A stretch of 28,586 nucleotides of DNA from Rhodoferax sp. (GTDB lineage: Bacteria > Pseudomonadota > Gammaproteobacteria > Burkholderiales > Burkholderiaceae_C), in NCBI GenBank assembly GCA_020048795.1, contig JAIFMA010000094.1, positions 1 through 28,586 of the forward strand, read 5' to 3'. Positions 1 to 8,064 of the stretch are shown piece after piece. A model generated the notes under the pieces. That model ran no database searches. It was not told the DNA's origin and was given only the letters and a program-made list of their open reading frames with translations. Made by a program: the position numbers and the translations under genes. Position 1 is the first letter of the stretch. The number at the start of each line of letters is the position of its first letter.

Positions 1-355
1 TTAACCGACTAATCTCTTCGGTCATGTGGTGGACATCGTACAAGGCCATGGTTTCCGCAGAGTCCTGAATCAGGTCTGCCACGTCGTCCATGGTGTTGAT
101 CAGGCTGTGGATTTGCTCCCGGTCAATCGGCGTGATGAAGGTCTTGTGAATGGCCTTGTTAACCTCATGCGTGACGCGGTCTGCGGCACCTTCGGCATGG
201 TCTACCTCCCGGTGGTATTTTTCGCGCAATTCGAGATTGTTGTAATTAGCGACCAAGTTGGAAAAAGCGTACGCCGCCGTCACAATGTGCTGGGCATGCT
301 GGTTAAACATGCCAAAGAAATTGTCGTCACGCGGTAAAAGTTTGCCAAAAAACAC
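1..355 (-). CDS. DUF47/PhoU-like protein, 5' part only
   Basis: This is the N-terminal ~118 residues of a DUF47 (PhoU-like, TIGR00153) protein; the gene continues beyond position 1. Members are helical-bundle proteins usually encoded beside a PiT-type phosphate transporter and thought to modulate it; that neighbour is outside the window. The start is GTG at 355, chosen because AAGGAG lies 6 nt upstream (362-367) and because the family begins with the FFGKLLPR pattern seen here. Also visible are FNQHAQHIVTAA, REKYHREVDHAEGAADRVTHE in pieces, KTFITPIDREQIHSLINTMD and DLIQDSAETMALYDV, all typical of the family. The gene lies downstream of acnB on the same strand and in the same reading frame. 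Because of a duplication in acnB, the acnB frame runs into this gene without a stop. The family call is confident; the link to phosphate is family knowledge. Confidence 0.85.
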   Translation of the reverse strand, partial: MFFGKLLPRDDNFFGMFNQHAQHIVTAAYAFSNLVANYNNLELREKYHREVDHAEGAADRVTHEVNKAIHKTFITPIDREQIHSLINTMDDVADLIQDSAETMALYDVHHMTEEISRL

Positions 356-442
356 TCGCCACTCCTTGGGTTTTCGTTCAATCCATGACGTATCGAAGGC
401 CGTAGGGTTTAACCGCGTCGCGAATATAAACCAAAAGAACAA

Positions 443-471
443 CGCCCCGGGACCTTCAACATCCCGGGGCG
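443..471 (-). terminator. Rho-independent terminator after acnB
   Basis: A perfect 10-bp GC-rich inverted repeat (CGCCCCGGGA at 443-452, TCCCGGGGCG at 462-471) encloses a 9-nt loop. Read on the minus strand it is followed by a T-rich stretch (TTGTTCTTTTGGTTTAT). It lies 58 nt beyond the ancestral acnB stop at 529-531 and upstream of the DUF47 start, so it should end the mdh-acnB transcript. Confidence 0.75.
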
Positions 472-528
472 CAGTGACTCGGTCAACGACGTACGAACCA
501 GGGGAAGCCTTATAGCCCCCCACACCGA

Positions 529-3139
529 TCAAGCGGCGGTGGTTTCGGTCACTGTGGCCGCCGCATCGGTGTAGACCTTGACCTTGTCGAAGTTCAGGTA
601 CTGGTACCAGGTACTGGTACACCTTGCCACTGGCAGCAGTCAGCACACCCATGTCAGCCAGGTACTCAGCTTTGGTCGGAATCCGGCCCAGTTTGGAGCA
701 AATCGCAGCCAACTCGGCACTACCCAGATAAACATTGCTGTTCTTGCCAAGCCGGTTCGGGAAATTTCGGGTTGAGGTTGAAAACACGGTGGCACCCTCT
801 TTCACCTGCGCCTGGTTGCCCATGCACAAGCTACAGCCCGGCATTTCCATACGTGCCCCCGCGGATCCCAGTACTCCGTAATGACCCTCATCACTGAGCT
901 GCTTGGCATCCATCTTGGTGGGTGGTGCCATCCACAGTTTGACCGGAATGTCGCGCTTGTTCTCCAAAAGCTTCGACGCAGCGCGGAAATGGCCAATATT
1001 GGTCATGCATGAGCCGATGAAAACTTCATCGATTTTGACACCAGCAACTTCAGCCAAGGTTTTTACATCATCCGGGTCATTCGGGCAAGCCAGAATTGGC
1101 TCGTGGATGTCTGCCAGATCAATTTCAATCACGCTGGCGTACTCGGCATCGGCATCGGCCTTCAGCAATTGCGGACTTGCCAGCCACCCTTGCATGGCCT
1201 TAATGCGGCGCTTGATGGTGCGCACATCGGAATAACCGTTGGCAATCATCCACTTCAGCATGACGATGTTGCTGTTGATGTACTCAATGATGGGTTCTTT
1301 GTTCAGGTGCACGGTGCAACCGGCGGCGCTACGCTCGGCAGATGCATCGCTAAGCTCAAACGCTTGCTCGACCTTCAGGTCTGGCAAGCCTTCAATTTCA
1401 AGAATGCGGCCTGAAAACACGTTTTTCTTGCCCTGTTTGGCCACTGTCAGTTCGCCCGACCGGATGGCGTAGAGCGGGATCGCATTGACCAAATCACGCA
1501 AGGTGATGCCAGGCTGCATCTGGCCTTTGAAACGCACCAGCACACTCTCGGGCATGTCCAGCGGCATCACGCCGGTGGCGGCACCAAAAGCCACCAGGCC
1601 CGAACCTGCCGGAAAGCTGATGCCAATCGGGAAACGGGTGTGGCTATCGCCGCCCGTGCCCACGGTATCCGGCAGCAGCATGCGATTAAGCCAGCTATGG
1701 ATGATGCCATCACCCGGACGCAACGGAATACCGCCCCGGTTGCTGATGAATTCAGGCAACTCGTGATGCATTTTCACGTCCACCGGCTTGGGGTAAGCTG
1801 CGGTGTGGCAAAAGGACTGCATCACCAGGTCGGCACTAAAACCCAGGCAAGCCAGGTCTTTCAACTCGTCTCGGGTCATCGGGCCAGTGGTGTCCTGCGA
1901 GCCAACGCTGGTCATTTTTGGCTCGCAATAGGTGCCAGGCAAAACACCCTGGCCTTCTGGCAAACCGCAGGCCCGACCAACCATCTTCTGCGCCAGCGTA
2001 AAGCCTTTGCCGGTACCTTTGGGATTTTGTGGAAGCCTGAACAAAGTCGATACCGGCAGGCCAAGTGACTCGCGAGCCTTGGCGGTCAGACCACGCCCAA
2101 TAATCAGAGGAATCCGGCCGCCAGCACGCACTTCGTCAAACAAGACATCACTCTTGAGCGTGAAATTGGCAACAACCCGGCCGTCCTTGAGGGCTGTGCC
2201 TTCGTAGGGCCGCAGTTCGATCGTGTCTCCCATGTTCATCTGGCTGACATCGAGCTCAATCGGCAGCGCACCGGCATCTTCCATGGTGTTGTAAAAGATG
2301 GGCGCAATTTTTGAACCCAGGCAAACACCGCCAAAACGCTTGTTGGGTACATAGGGAATGTCTTCCCCGGTGAACCACAACACGCTATTGGTAGCAGACT
2401 TGCGGCTCGAACCAGTGCCAACCACATCTCCCACGTAAGCGACCAGGTTGCCACGCGCACGCAGGTCTTCAATGAACTTGACCGGACCACGCTTGCCATC
2501 ATCTTCGGGTGTGATGCCATCGCGCTTATTTTTCAGCATGGCCAAGGCATGCAGCGGAATATCCGGACGACTCCATGCATCAGGTGCCGGCGACAAATCG
2601 TCGGTATTGGTTTCGCCAGTGACTTTAAGAACCGTCAAAACAATGCTTTTTGGCACTTCAGGGCGGCTGGTAAACCACTCGGCATCAGCCCAGCTTTGCA
2701 GCACAGCCTTAGCATGGGCATTACCCTTGTCAGCTTTTTCCTTGACATCATGAAACTGGTCAAACATCAGCAGGGTCTTCTTCAACGCCTCGGCGGCTAC
2801 GCTAGCGACCTCAGCGTCATCCAACAAATCGATCAATGGCGTCAGGTTGTAGCCGCCCAACATGGTGCCAAGCAACTCGGTGGCCTTGCCACGGTTGATC
2901 AATTGACAGACTTGTGTGCCATGAGCCACGGCCGCCAGATAACTGGCTTTTACCTTGGCGGCATCATCCACGCCGGCCGGCACACGATGCGTCATCAGCT
3001 CAAGCAGAAACGTCTCCTCACCCTTGGGTGGGCTCTTCAGCAGTTCAATCAGTTCTGCAGTTTGCTGGGCTGTCAGCGGCAGCGCAGGAATACCGAGAGT
3101 GGCGCGTTCAGCAACATGAGCGCGGTAAGCTTGCAACAT
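529..3139 (-). CDS. acnB: Aconitate hydratase B, C-terminus frameshifted by a 13-bp duplication
   Basis: Bifunctional aconitase B / 2-methylisocitrate dehydratase, a cytosolic [4Fe-4S] enzyme converting citrate to isocitrate in the TCA cycle. The start is ATG 3139 with AGGAG six bases upstream. The N-terminal HEAT-like domain (MLQAYRAHVAERATLG), the swivel domain (GDVVGTGSSRKSATNS) and the catalytic domain are all present. Cluster ligands are C711 (IGSCMTN), C769 and C772 (GCSLCMGN), close to the E. coli positions 710/769/772. The frame is intact to L844. There, a perfect tandem repeat of CAGGTACTGGTAC (595-607 and 608-620, plus strand) shifts it. Removing one copy restores an 865-residue protein ending LNFDKVKVYT...TETTAA with TGA at 529-531, exactly the E. 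coli length. As written, residues 845-865 are lost and the frame stays open to position 1. Coordinates give the ancestral gene. It is last in the mdh operon, 61 bp after its neighbour. Confidence 0.93.
595..620. repeat. Perfect 13-bp tandem duplication inside acnB
   Basis: CAGGTACTGGTAC occurs twice back to back with no mismatch. Thirteen is not a multiple of three, so the second copy shifts the acnB frame. The unit itself contains two GGTAC boxes, which could favour slippage. With one copy removed, the reading is GKVYQYLNFD, the expected AcnB C-terminal sequence. Confidence 0.95.
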
Positions 3140-3200
3140 AAGGAACTCCTTTTAGATCATCAATGGCGAATGGAAACTGGAAATTGCGTCCGACCGCAAT

Positions 3201-3833
3201 TCATTGAACGCCCACAGTGGCAGTGGCAGAGCTTGGTGCTGGGGTTTTCGTCTGGTTTGCCGACTGTGCCGAGTCAAACAAACCGACTGGAGGAGCTTTC
3301 TCCATCGCCTGCGCCACCGCCGCCTGGTTGGGGTTCAGGCAAGCATCGGCCAACCTGGAACCCAGCTTTTGGCTCATCAGCATGGACTTGTTGGCTAACT
3401 GAAGCCACACGGCACCGCCATTTCCATCCTGCAGACGGATAGCCCCGGTACTGGTCACCACAGGTTTCATTCGAAACTTGAAGTTCTTGCCTTCCAAATC
3501 AAAATAACCTGGCACAAGTGGATCTGCCTTGACATTAACGGTCACGCCCAGTTCACAAGCCACATTACCGACCTCAACACGCTGGGCAATGGCGACTTCT
3601 TCTGGAGTCAGCGCGACATCAGCAGCTGCAATACCCGCTGCCATCTGGTTAGCCTGACTCTTGACTTCAAGGCGACTGGCCGTAACCTTCTTGACAGCGG
3701 ATTTGGCGGGCTTTTTGGCAGCCTCGGCGGCAACGGCAGAACCCGCCAAACCCCCAAAAGTGGAAACCACCTGGATCAGCACCATCGCTGCGGTTGACAT
3801 TGCAAACTTTGCCTGAAATTGTGATCGATTCAT
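3201..3833 (-). CDS. Secreted hypothetical protein
   Basis: I do not recognise a domain. The 210-residue product starts with a Sec signal peptide: a basic N-terminus (MNRSQFQAKF), a hydrophobic stretch of residues 12-34, and a likely cleavage site near VAA/EAA at about 35-36. A Lys/Ala-rich linker follows (KKPAKSAVKKV). A central region with beta-strand character (about 85-150) contains VGNVACELGVTVNV, FDLEGKNFKFRMKPV and GAIRLQDGNGGAVWLQL, and the C-terminal tail is Ala/Pro-rich. Two cysteines (in NVACEL and DACLNP) could form a disulfide in the periplasm. The gene sits between the CitE-like lyase and acnB in the mdh operon, 27 bp after the lyase stop. The ribosome site is weak (GATGAGAG upstream of ATG 3833). 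A periplasmic location is inferred from the signal; no function can be assigned. Confidence 0.75.
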   Translation of the reverse strand: MNRSQFQAKFAMSTAAMVLIQVVSTFGGLAGSAVAAEAAKKPAKSAVKKVTASRLEVKSQANQMAAGIAAADVALTPEEVAIAQRVEVGNVACELGVTVNVKADPLVPGYFDLEGKNFKFRMKPVVTSTGAIRLQDGNGGAVWLQLANKSMLMSQKLGSRLADACLNPNQAAVAQAMEKAPPVGLFDSAQSANQTKTPAPSSATATVGVQ

Positions 3834-3860
3834 AGAATACTCTCATCTGGATAAATACCA

Positions 3861-4907
3861 TCAGCATTCATGCTGAAAAAAGACCTGTGCCAGGTCCTGT
3901 CTGTGAAGGCGCGCAGTTTGATGAGCCCTTTCAAGCACTTGCCAAAAATAACGATAGCTGGCACGGTCATGCAACTTTCCATGCAACGATATAGGTGCCC
4001 AGCCAACTGCCTGAGCCGCACAAATGATCTCACTAGCCTGCTCTATTTCGGCATCCTTGGGCGAAAAAGCCTTCAGAATCGGCCTGATTTGATCGGGGTG
4101 AATGCTCCACATTCGGGTATATCCGAAGGCTTGACTAGCACGTCCGGCGGCAATTTCAACCGCTGCCATATCCCTGATCTCGGTGACCACGCAATGTGAC
4201 GGTACTTTGCCAGCGGCATGACAGGCCGCCGAAATATCGAGCTTGGCACGAACGACCAAAGGGTGACTGAACTGATCCAAATCAGCACCCGTCCCGGCAC
4301 AACCCATGGCACTGGCAGGAATAGCACCCCCATGCGCAGAAACGAAATCCATCAATCCAAAGCTGAGCGACTGAACACGCGGATGGGTCGCAATTGACAC
4401 AACACGCTGCACTGCCAATGGCGACTCAATCAGTGCGTGAATAGGAAGAGTGCCCGGGCGATTTCCGGCACGCCACACAGCATCAATGGCGGCAACGGCG
4501 CGCTCTATATCAGCGACCGACTCAACCTTGGGCAGCATCAAATGGCTCAGGGCACCACCAGCTTGTCCCACGACAATCTCGATATCACGTTCAAACGATG
4601 AATGATCCACCGCATGAACTCTTGCTGCTACTCTGGAAATCACGCCAGTCGCTACATGATGTATAGCTTGGTGCGCTTGATTGGCAAGGGCTGCAACCAT
4701 AAAAGCATGGTCAACCTCGCCACCAACCGGAGCCCCATCCTCGCAATCCAGTGTGACATCAAAAACACAGGTTCCGAATTCCTGGGCTAACTCACCCTGC
4801 AATGCCAGGCTTTTGACCATCCGCGACTCGATGCCACAAAAATGGTCACAAACCGGCAGGGGCACCGCCACCGTGGCACCCAACAAGACCTCGCGAGGGT
4901 GAGTCAT
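3861..4907 (-). CDS. HpcH/HpaI-family CoA ester lyase (CitE-like)
   Basis: This 348-residue protein belongs to the citrate lyase beta / malyl-CoA lyase family of TIM-barrel, Mg-dependent enzymes that cleave or make beta-hydroxyacyl-CoA C-C bonds. Family signatures are in order: LDCEDGAP (E56, D57), LPKVESVADI at 125-134, IHALIESPLAV with the metal-binding E161, FGLMDF with D187, and the C-terminal GYTRMWSIHPDQI corresponding to the family's G..GKW.IHP.QI. It is longer than CitE (about 300) and closer in length to malyl-CoA or beta-methylmalyl-CoA lyases. No citrate lyase alpha, gamma or CoA-transferase genes lie nearby, so classic citrate lyase is unlikely. The start is ATG 4907, preceded by AGGG at 7-nt spacing. 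It lies 22 bp after mdh in the same operon, which suggests a role at the malate/acetyl-CoA node. The exact substrate is unknown. Confidence 0.85.
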   Translation of the reverse strand: MTHPREVLLGATVAVPLPVCDHFCGIESRMVKSLALQGELAQEFGTCVFDVTLDCEDGAPVGGEVDHAFMVAALANQAHQAIHHVATGVISRVAARVHAVDHSSFERDIEIVVGQAGGALSHLMLPKVESVADIERAVAAIDAVWRAGNRPGTLPIHALIESPLAVQRVVSIATHPRVQSLSFGLMDFVSAHGGAIPASAMGCAGTGADLDQFSHPLVVRAKLDISAACHAAGKVPSHCVVTEIRDMAAVEIAAGRASQAFGYTRMWSIHPDQIRPILKAFSPKDAEIEQASEIICAAQAVGWAPISLHGKLHDRASYRYFWQVLERAHQTARLHRQDLAQVFFQHEC

Positions 4908-4929
4908 AAACGTACCCTAAACCATCACT

Positions 4930-5916
4930 TCAGAGTAGATGGGCCACACCAGCTTGTTCGTCTTGCAATTCCTTGAGCGTCTTGTTGATGCATTCCTGGC
5001 TGAAAGCGTCAATTGGCAGACCTTCAACCAGTTTGTACTCACCACCTGCGCAGGTCACCGCAAAGCCAAACATGGTGTCTTTTGGAATACCGTATTGACC
5101 GTCAGACGGGATGCCCATAGTGACCCACTTGCCATTGGTACCCAGCGCCCAGTCGTGCATGTGATCGATAGCTGCGTTTGCGGCAGAGGCAGCGGATGAC
5201 ACGCCGCGCGCAGCAATGATGGCCGCACCACGCTTGCCCACCGTGGGCAGGAAAGTATTGGCATTCCAGTCCTGATCATTGATCATGTCCTTGACACTTT
5301 GGCCTCCAATCGTGGCAAAGCGGTAGTCTGCGTACATGGTGGGTGAATGATTGCCCCACACCGCCATCTTTTCAATGTCAGCGACGGCTTTGCCGGTTTT
5401 TGAGGCAATCTGGCTCAAGGCGCGGTTGTGATCCAGGCGCAACATGGCCGTGAAATTCTTGCGTGGCAGATCAGGCGCACTCTTCATGGCAATGTACGCG
5501 TTGGTGTTGGCCGGATTACCCACCACCAGGACTTTGACATTGCGACTTGCCACCGCATTCAGGGCCTTGCCTTGTGCCGTAAAGATTTCGGCATTCACCG
5601 CCAGCAACTCCGCGCGCTCCATGCCCGGGCCGCGCGGACGCGAACCAATCAGCATCGCGTAATCCACATCCTTGAAAGCGGTCATGGGGTCGCTATGGGC
5701 TTCCATGCCGACCAGCAGCGGGAAAGCGCAGTCCTGCAACTCCATCATGACACCCTGCAGCGCTTGTTGAGCCTTTTCAACAGGCACCTCCAGCAAGCTC
5801 AGGACCACCGGCTGATCTTTGCCCAGCATCTCGCCCGAGGCGACACGGAACAGAATGGCGTAACCGATTTGACCTGCAGCGCCAGTAACGGCAACACGGA
5901 CGGGCTTTTTGCTCAT
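4930..5916 (-). CDS. mdh: Malate dehydrogenase
   Basis: NAD-dependent malate dehydrogenase (328 residues, the 'type 2' cytosolic-like group common in proteobacteria) interconverts malate and oxaloacetate in the TCA cycle. The Rossmann motif TGAAGQIGYAILFRV is at 11-25. The substrate loop GSRPRGPGMER contains R95 and R101, NPANTNAY is at 134-141, and the catalytic D-H pair is D162 (LRLDHNR) and H190 (WGNHSPT). The length is normal and the frame intact. ATG 5916 has GGAG eight bases upstream. It is the first gene of the minus-strand operon and diverges from the GntR regulator. A promoter with TTGACG and TACACT boxes is visible 83 bp upstream of the start. Confidence 0.97.
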   Translation of the reverse strand: MSKKPVRVAVTGAAGQIGYAILFRVASGEMLGKDQPVVLSLLEVPVEKAQQALQGVMMELQDCAFPLLVGMEAHSDPMTAFKDVDYAMLIGSRPRGPGMERAELLAVNAEIFTAQGKALNAVASRNVKVLVVGNPANTNAYIAMKSAPDLPRKNFTAMLRLDHNRALSQIASKTGKAVADIEKMAVWGNHSPTMYADYRFATIGGQSVKDMINDQDWNANTFLPTVGKRGAAIIAARGVSSAASAANAAIDHMHDWALGTNGKWVTMGIPSDGQYGIPKDTMFGFAVTCAGGEYKLVEGLPIDAFSQECINKTLKELQDEQAGVAHLL

Positions 5917-5998
5917 GATGAAAACTCCAGATATATGTTGATAAAAAATCAGCCGGCACAGACAAGAGGGTGTGACACCATCTACGCCGAGCCGCGAG

Positions 5999-6028
5999 AG
6001 TGTACCCTTGAAACTATCGGATCGTCAA
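5999..6028 (-). promoter_or_regulatory. Probable sigma-70 promoter of the mdh operon
   Basis: On the minus strand, TTGACG (6028-6023) and TACACT (6004-5999) are separated by 18 bp, a good sigma-70 match. Transcription would begin near 5992, leaving a 5' leader of about 75 nt before mdh. The 18-bp palindrome lies just upstream of the -35 box. Confidence 0.55.
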
Positions 6029-6029
6029 C

Positions 6030-6057
6030 TTGTCTTATATCTTATATAAGATATGAT
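6030..6057 (+). promoter_or_regulatory. Probable sigma-70 promoter of the gntR gene
   Basis: TTGTCT (6030-6035) and TATGAT (6052-6057) are 16 bp apart and face gntR, giving a leader of about 30 nt. The spacer is almost entirely filled by the 18-bp palindrome, so a bound repressor would exclude RNA polymerase. Confidence 0.5.
6037..6054. promoter_or_regulatory. Perfect 18-bp palindrome, probable GntR operator
   Basis: ATATCTTATATAAGATAT is identical to its reverse complement. An extra direct copy of the half-site CTTATAT immediately precedes it (6034-6040, then 6041-6047). It lies in the mdh/gntR divergent region, between the -10 and -35 of the gntR promoter and 8 bp upstream of the mdh -35. 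GntR-family dimers usually bind such short AT-rich palindromes next to their own gene. Binding is inferred, and I saw no second copy in the window, including before sdhC. Confidence 0.6.
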
Positions 6058-6095
6058 CCACAAAGACGACAAACGCCTTCACGAGACAGACCGCC

Positions 6096-6899
6096 ATGCA
6101 GATGACCCCAGAATCAGCTAGTGAAACCGGACTACCCACCCAAGAGGCAAGCGCCATGGCCAGCCCGGGAGGCGCACCTGCTTTTAGCCCACTTTACCAA
6201 CAGATCAAGGGCTTGATTCTCAACAGTTTGCGTGCTGGCGAGTGGAAACCAGGCGAAGGAATCCCGAGTGAGATGGATCTGGCTGCTCGATTTCGGGTCA
6301 GTCAGGGCACCGTCCGCAAGGCTATCGACGAACTTGCCGCCGAAAACCTGTTGTTGCGACGTCAGGGCAAAGGCACTTTTGTCGCCACGCATGCAGAGCA
6401 GCAGGTGCAGTTCCGGTTTTTGAAACTGGTTCCTGACAGTGGCACCCGCGGCAGCGAGGGACCGGCGCAACGCGACATCATCGAATGCCGACGTACCCGA
6501 GCCAGTGCCGACGTGGCGAGAGTCCTGGCGCTGCGCGCTGGCGACACCGTACTTCAAGCGCGCCGCGTGCTGAGCTTTGGCGGCACCCCCATCATTCTGG
6601 AGGACATCTGGCTGCCTGCCACCATCTTTAAAGGTTTGACAGCCGAACGTCTGGCCAATTACCAGGGACCGATGTATGCACTGTTCGAAACGGAGTTCAA
6701 CGTCCGCATGGTAAGAGCCGATGAAAAAATTCGGGCCATTCCAGCGTCGGATATCCACACATCGCTATTAAAAGTGAAGAAAAATACGCCACTATTGAGT
6801 GTTGAACGAGTCGCCTACACCTACCGCGATGAACCGATGGAGTTACGCCGGGGCTGTTACCGCACCGACACGCATTATTATCACAACGCCCTGAACTGA
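6096..6899 (+). CDS. GntR-family (HutC/UTRA type) transcriptional regulator
   Basis: A 267-residue regulator with a winged helix-turn-helix and a ligand-binding UTRA domain. The DNA-binding part is residues 32-98: PLYQQIKGLILNSL, then GEGIPSEMDLAARFRVSQGT with the recognition helix VRKAIDELAAENLL, and the wing RRQGKGTFVATH. Residues ~125-262 match the UTRA fold (DTVLQARRVLSFGGTPIILED, VRMVRADEKIRAIPAS, TPLLSVERVAYTYRDEPMEL). The start is uncertain: ATG 6096 is followed by ATG 6102 and ATG 6156, and the last has AAGAGG upstream. It lies between the mdh operon and sdhCDABE-gltA, so it plausibly controls TCA-cycle genes and itself through the palindrome in its promoter. The effector is unknown; an organic acid or CoA intermediate is a guess from context. 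Confidence 0.9.
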   Translation: MQMTPESASETGLPTQEASAMASPGGAPAFSPLYQQIKGLILNSLRAGEWKPGEGIPSEMDLAARFRVSQGTVRKAIDELAAENLLLRRQGKGTFVATHAEQQVQFRFLKLVPDSGTRGSEGPAQRDIIECRRTRASADVARVLALRAGDTVLQARRVLSFGGTPIILEDIWLPATIFKGLTAERLANYQGPMYALFETEFNVRMVRADEKIRAIPASDIHTSLLKVKKNTPLLSVERVAYTYRDEPMELRRGCYRTDTHYYHNALN

Positions 6900-7093
6900 A
6901 GCGCAACCTGTAACTTTCGCGTCAGATTGGCACCCTAATTCGTCAATTGCCCAGCCGTGACGGGACAATCTGCTGATTCCTGCGACAAAAATACCCGACC
7001 GGTCCGGCATACGATGCTGCATTGCAATAGAATTTCCCGGTAGTCGATATCCAACGGCTACCAAGCAGTTACTCTAAACATAGAAAGCATCGT

Positions 7094-7537
7094 ATGTCTG
7101 AAACAGCGGCTAGCACAGCAAAGAAACGCCCGGAATTCCGCAACATTGACTTCCCCAGCCTAGTTGGTTACCGGTGGCCACTGGCATCCCTGGCCTCTGG
7201 GATGCACCGTGTCAGCGGTGCCATCATGTTTTTCCTGATGCCGTTCATCATCTGGATGTTTGACAACTCGATTTCGTCAGAGATTTCATTTCTTAAATTC
7301 AAGTCGGTTTTTCAAGTGGGGGTGCTAGGTCTGCCTGGTTTTCTCTGGAAATTGGCCGCAATCGGCCTGATGTGGGCTGCTTTGCACCACTTGATCGCCG
7401 GGCTGCGCCACCTCTGGATGGATACCCACCACCATCAGGTCAATAAAGACTTTGGACGGCAAACTGCAGCGGTCGTACTGGTGCTGTCCTTCGGGCTGAC
7501 GGCCGTGCTGGGTGCCAAACTGTTTGGCCTTTACTGA
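7094..7537 (+). CDS. sdhC: Succinate dehydrogenase cytochrome b556 subunit
   Basis: A membrane anchor subunit of complex II (147 residues) that binds heme b and ubiquinone with SdhD. Three membrane helices are visible, about 40-57, 82-105 and 125-145. The family motif HRVSGAIMFF is at 38-47. The heme-ligand helix contains HHLIAGLRHLWMD, where H99 aligns with the E. coli ligand H84. A hydrophilic N-terminus with RPEFRNIDF precedes the first helix. ATG 7094 is preceded by AGAAAG. It is first in the operon sdhC-D-A-B-E-gltA. The 194 bp upstream must hold the promoter, but I cannot name convincing -35/-10 boxes there. Confidence 0.95.
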   Translation: MSETAASTAKKRPEFRNIDFPSLVGYRWPLASLASGMHRVSGAIMFFLMPFIIWMFDNSISSEISFLKFKSVFQVGVLGLPGFLWKLAAIGLMWAALHHLIAGLRHLWMDTHHHQVNKDFGRQTAAVVLVLSFGLTAVLGAKLFGLY

Positions 7538-7560
7538 ATTGAAACCTCTCGGGACGGGTC

Positions 7561-7585
7561 GCAGGTCAACGCAGAACCGACCTGC
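7561..7585 (+). other. Hairpin in the sdhC-sdhD spacer
   Basis: GCAGGTC (7561-7567) and GACCTGC (7579-7585) can form a 7-bp stem with an 11-nt loop. No T-tract follows, and the sdhD ribosome site lies 22 nt downstream, so it is not an obvious terminator. It might protect or process the mRNA, or be chance. Confidence 0.3.
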
Positions 7586-7620
7586 CTCCGGTTCCCACTG
7601 ATAAACCAAGGAGTTTGAAT

Positions 7621-7986
7621 ATGTCTGTTAATTTTGGATCCCACCGTCTGGTTGTTGGCGCACATTACGGTATGCGTGATTGGCTGTCACAGCGTGTCAC
7701 AGCGGTTTTGATGGCGTTGTTTACAGTCGTCGTGTTGGCGCAGTTAATTTTCAGTAAGGGTCCGGTAAGCTACGAGTTATGGGCCGGTATTTTTTCTCCG
7801 CAATGGATGAAGTCGGTCACATTCCTGATTTTCTTGTCCATGTTCTATCACGTCTGGGTGGGCATACGCAACATCTTCATGGACTACGTCAAACCTTACG
7901 CGGTGCGCTTTGTCATGCATGTTTTTGCCATTGCCTGGTTGACTGCCTGCACCGGTTGGGCGATTCAGGTGCTTTGGCGCCTGTAA
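7621..7986 (+). CDS. sdhD: Succinate dehydrogenase hydrophobic anchor subunit
   Basis: The second membrane anchor of succinate dehydrogenase (121 residues). ATG 7621 is chosen over an in-frame TTG six bases earlier because AAGGAG (7608-7613) sits exactly 7 nt before it. Three membrane helices lie at about 26-44, 64-86 and 96-117. Heme/quinone-site features are H77 in FYHVWVGIRN and the D88-Y89 pair in FMDYVKPY, matching the E. coli D82-Y83 quinone-site pair. It follows sdhC by 83 bp and precedes sdhA by 78 bp. Confidence 0.95.
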   Translation: MSVNFGSHRLVVGAHYGMRDWLSQRVTAVLMALFTVVVLAQLIFSKGPVSYELWAGIFSPQWMKSVTFLIFLSMFYHVWVGIRNIFMDYVKPYAVRFVMHVFAIAWLTACTGWAIQVLWRL

Positions 7987-8064
7987 GCTGGGCCGATCCA
8001 TTCGTTCATCGCCAGAGAGCCCTCAGCGGCTTCTTTGCGAGACTCCATAACCAAGTAATAAATC

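Noticed and set aside
508..520. TAGCCC near 513 as a fifth copy of the AGCT/GGGCTA repeat
   Set aside because: No AGCTATT-like box lies 19 nt away on the expected side.
2549..3442. Open frame of 297 codons on the plus strand
   Set aside because: It lies opposite acnB and the secreted-protein gene, has no recognisable domain, and is explained by GC-rich antisense coding.
5428..6105. Open frame of 225 codons on the plus strand across mdh and its promoter
   Set aside because: It is antisense to mdh and crosses the mdh promoter and operator; the product is not recognisable.
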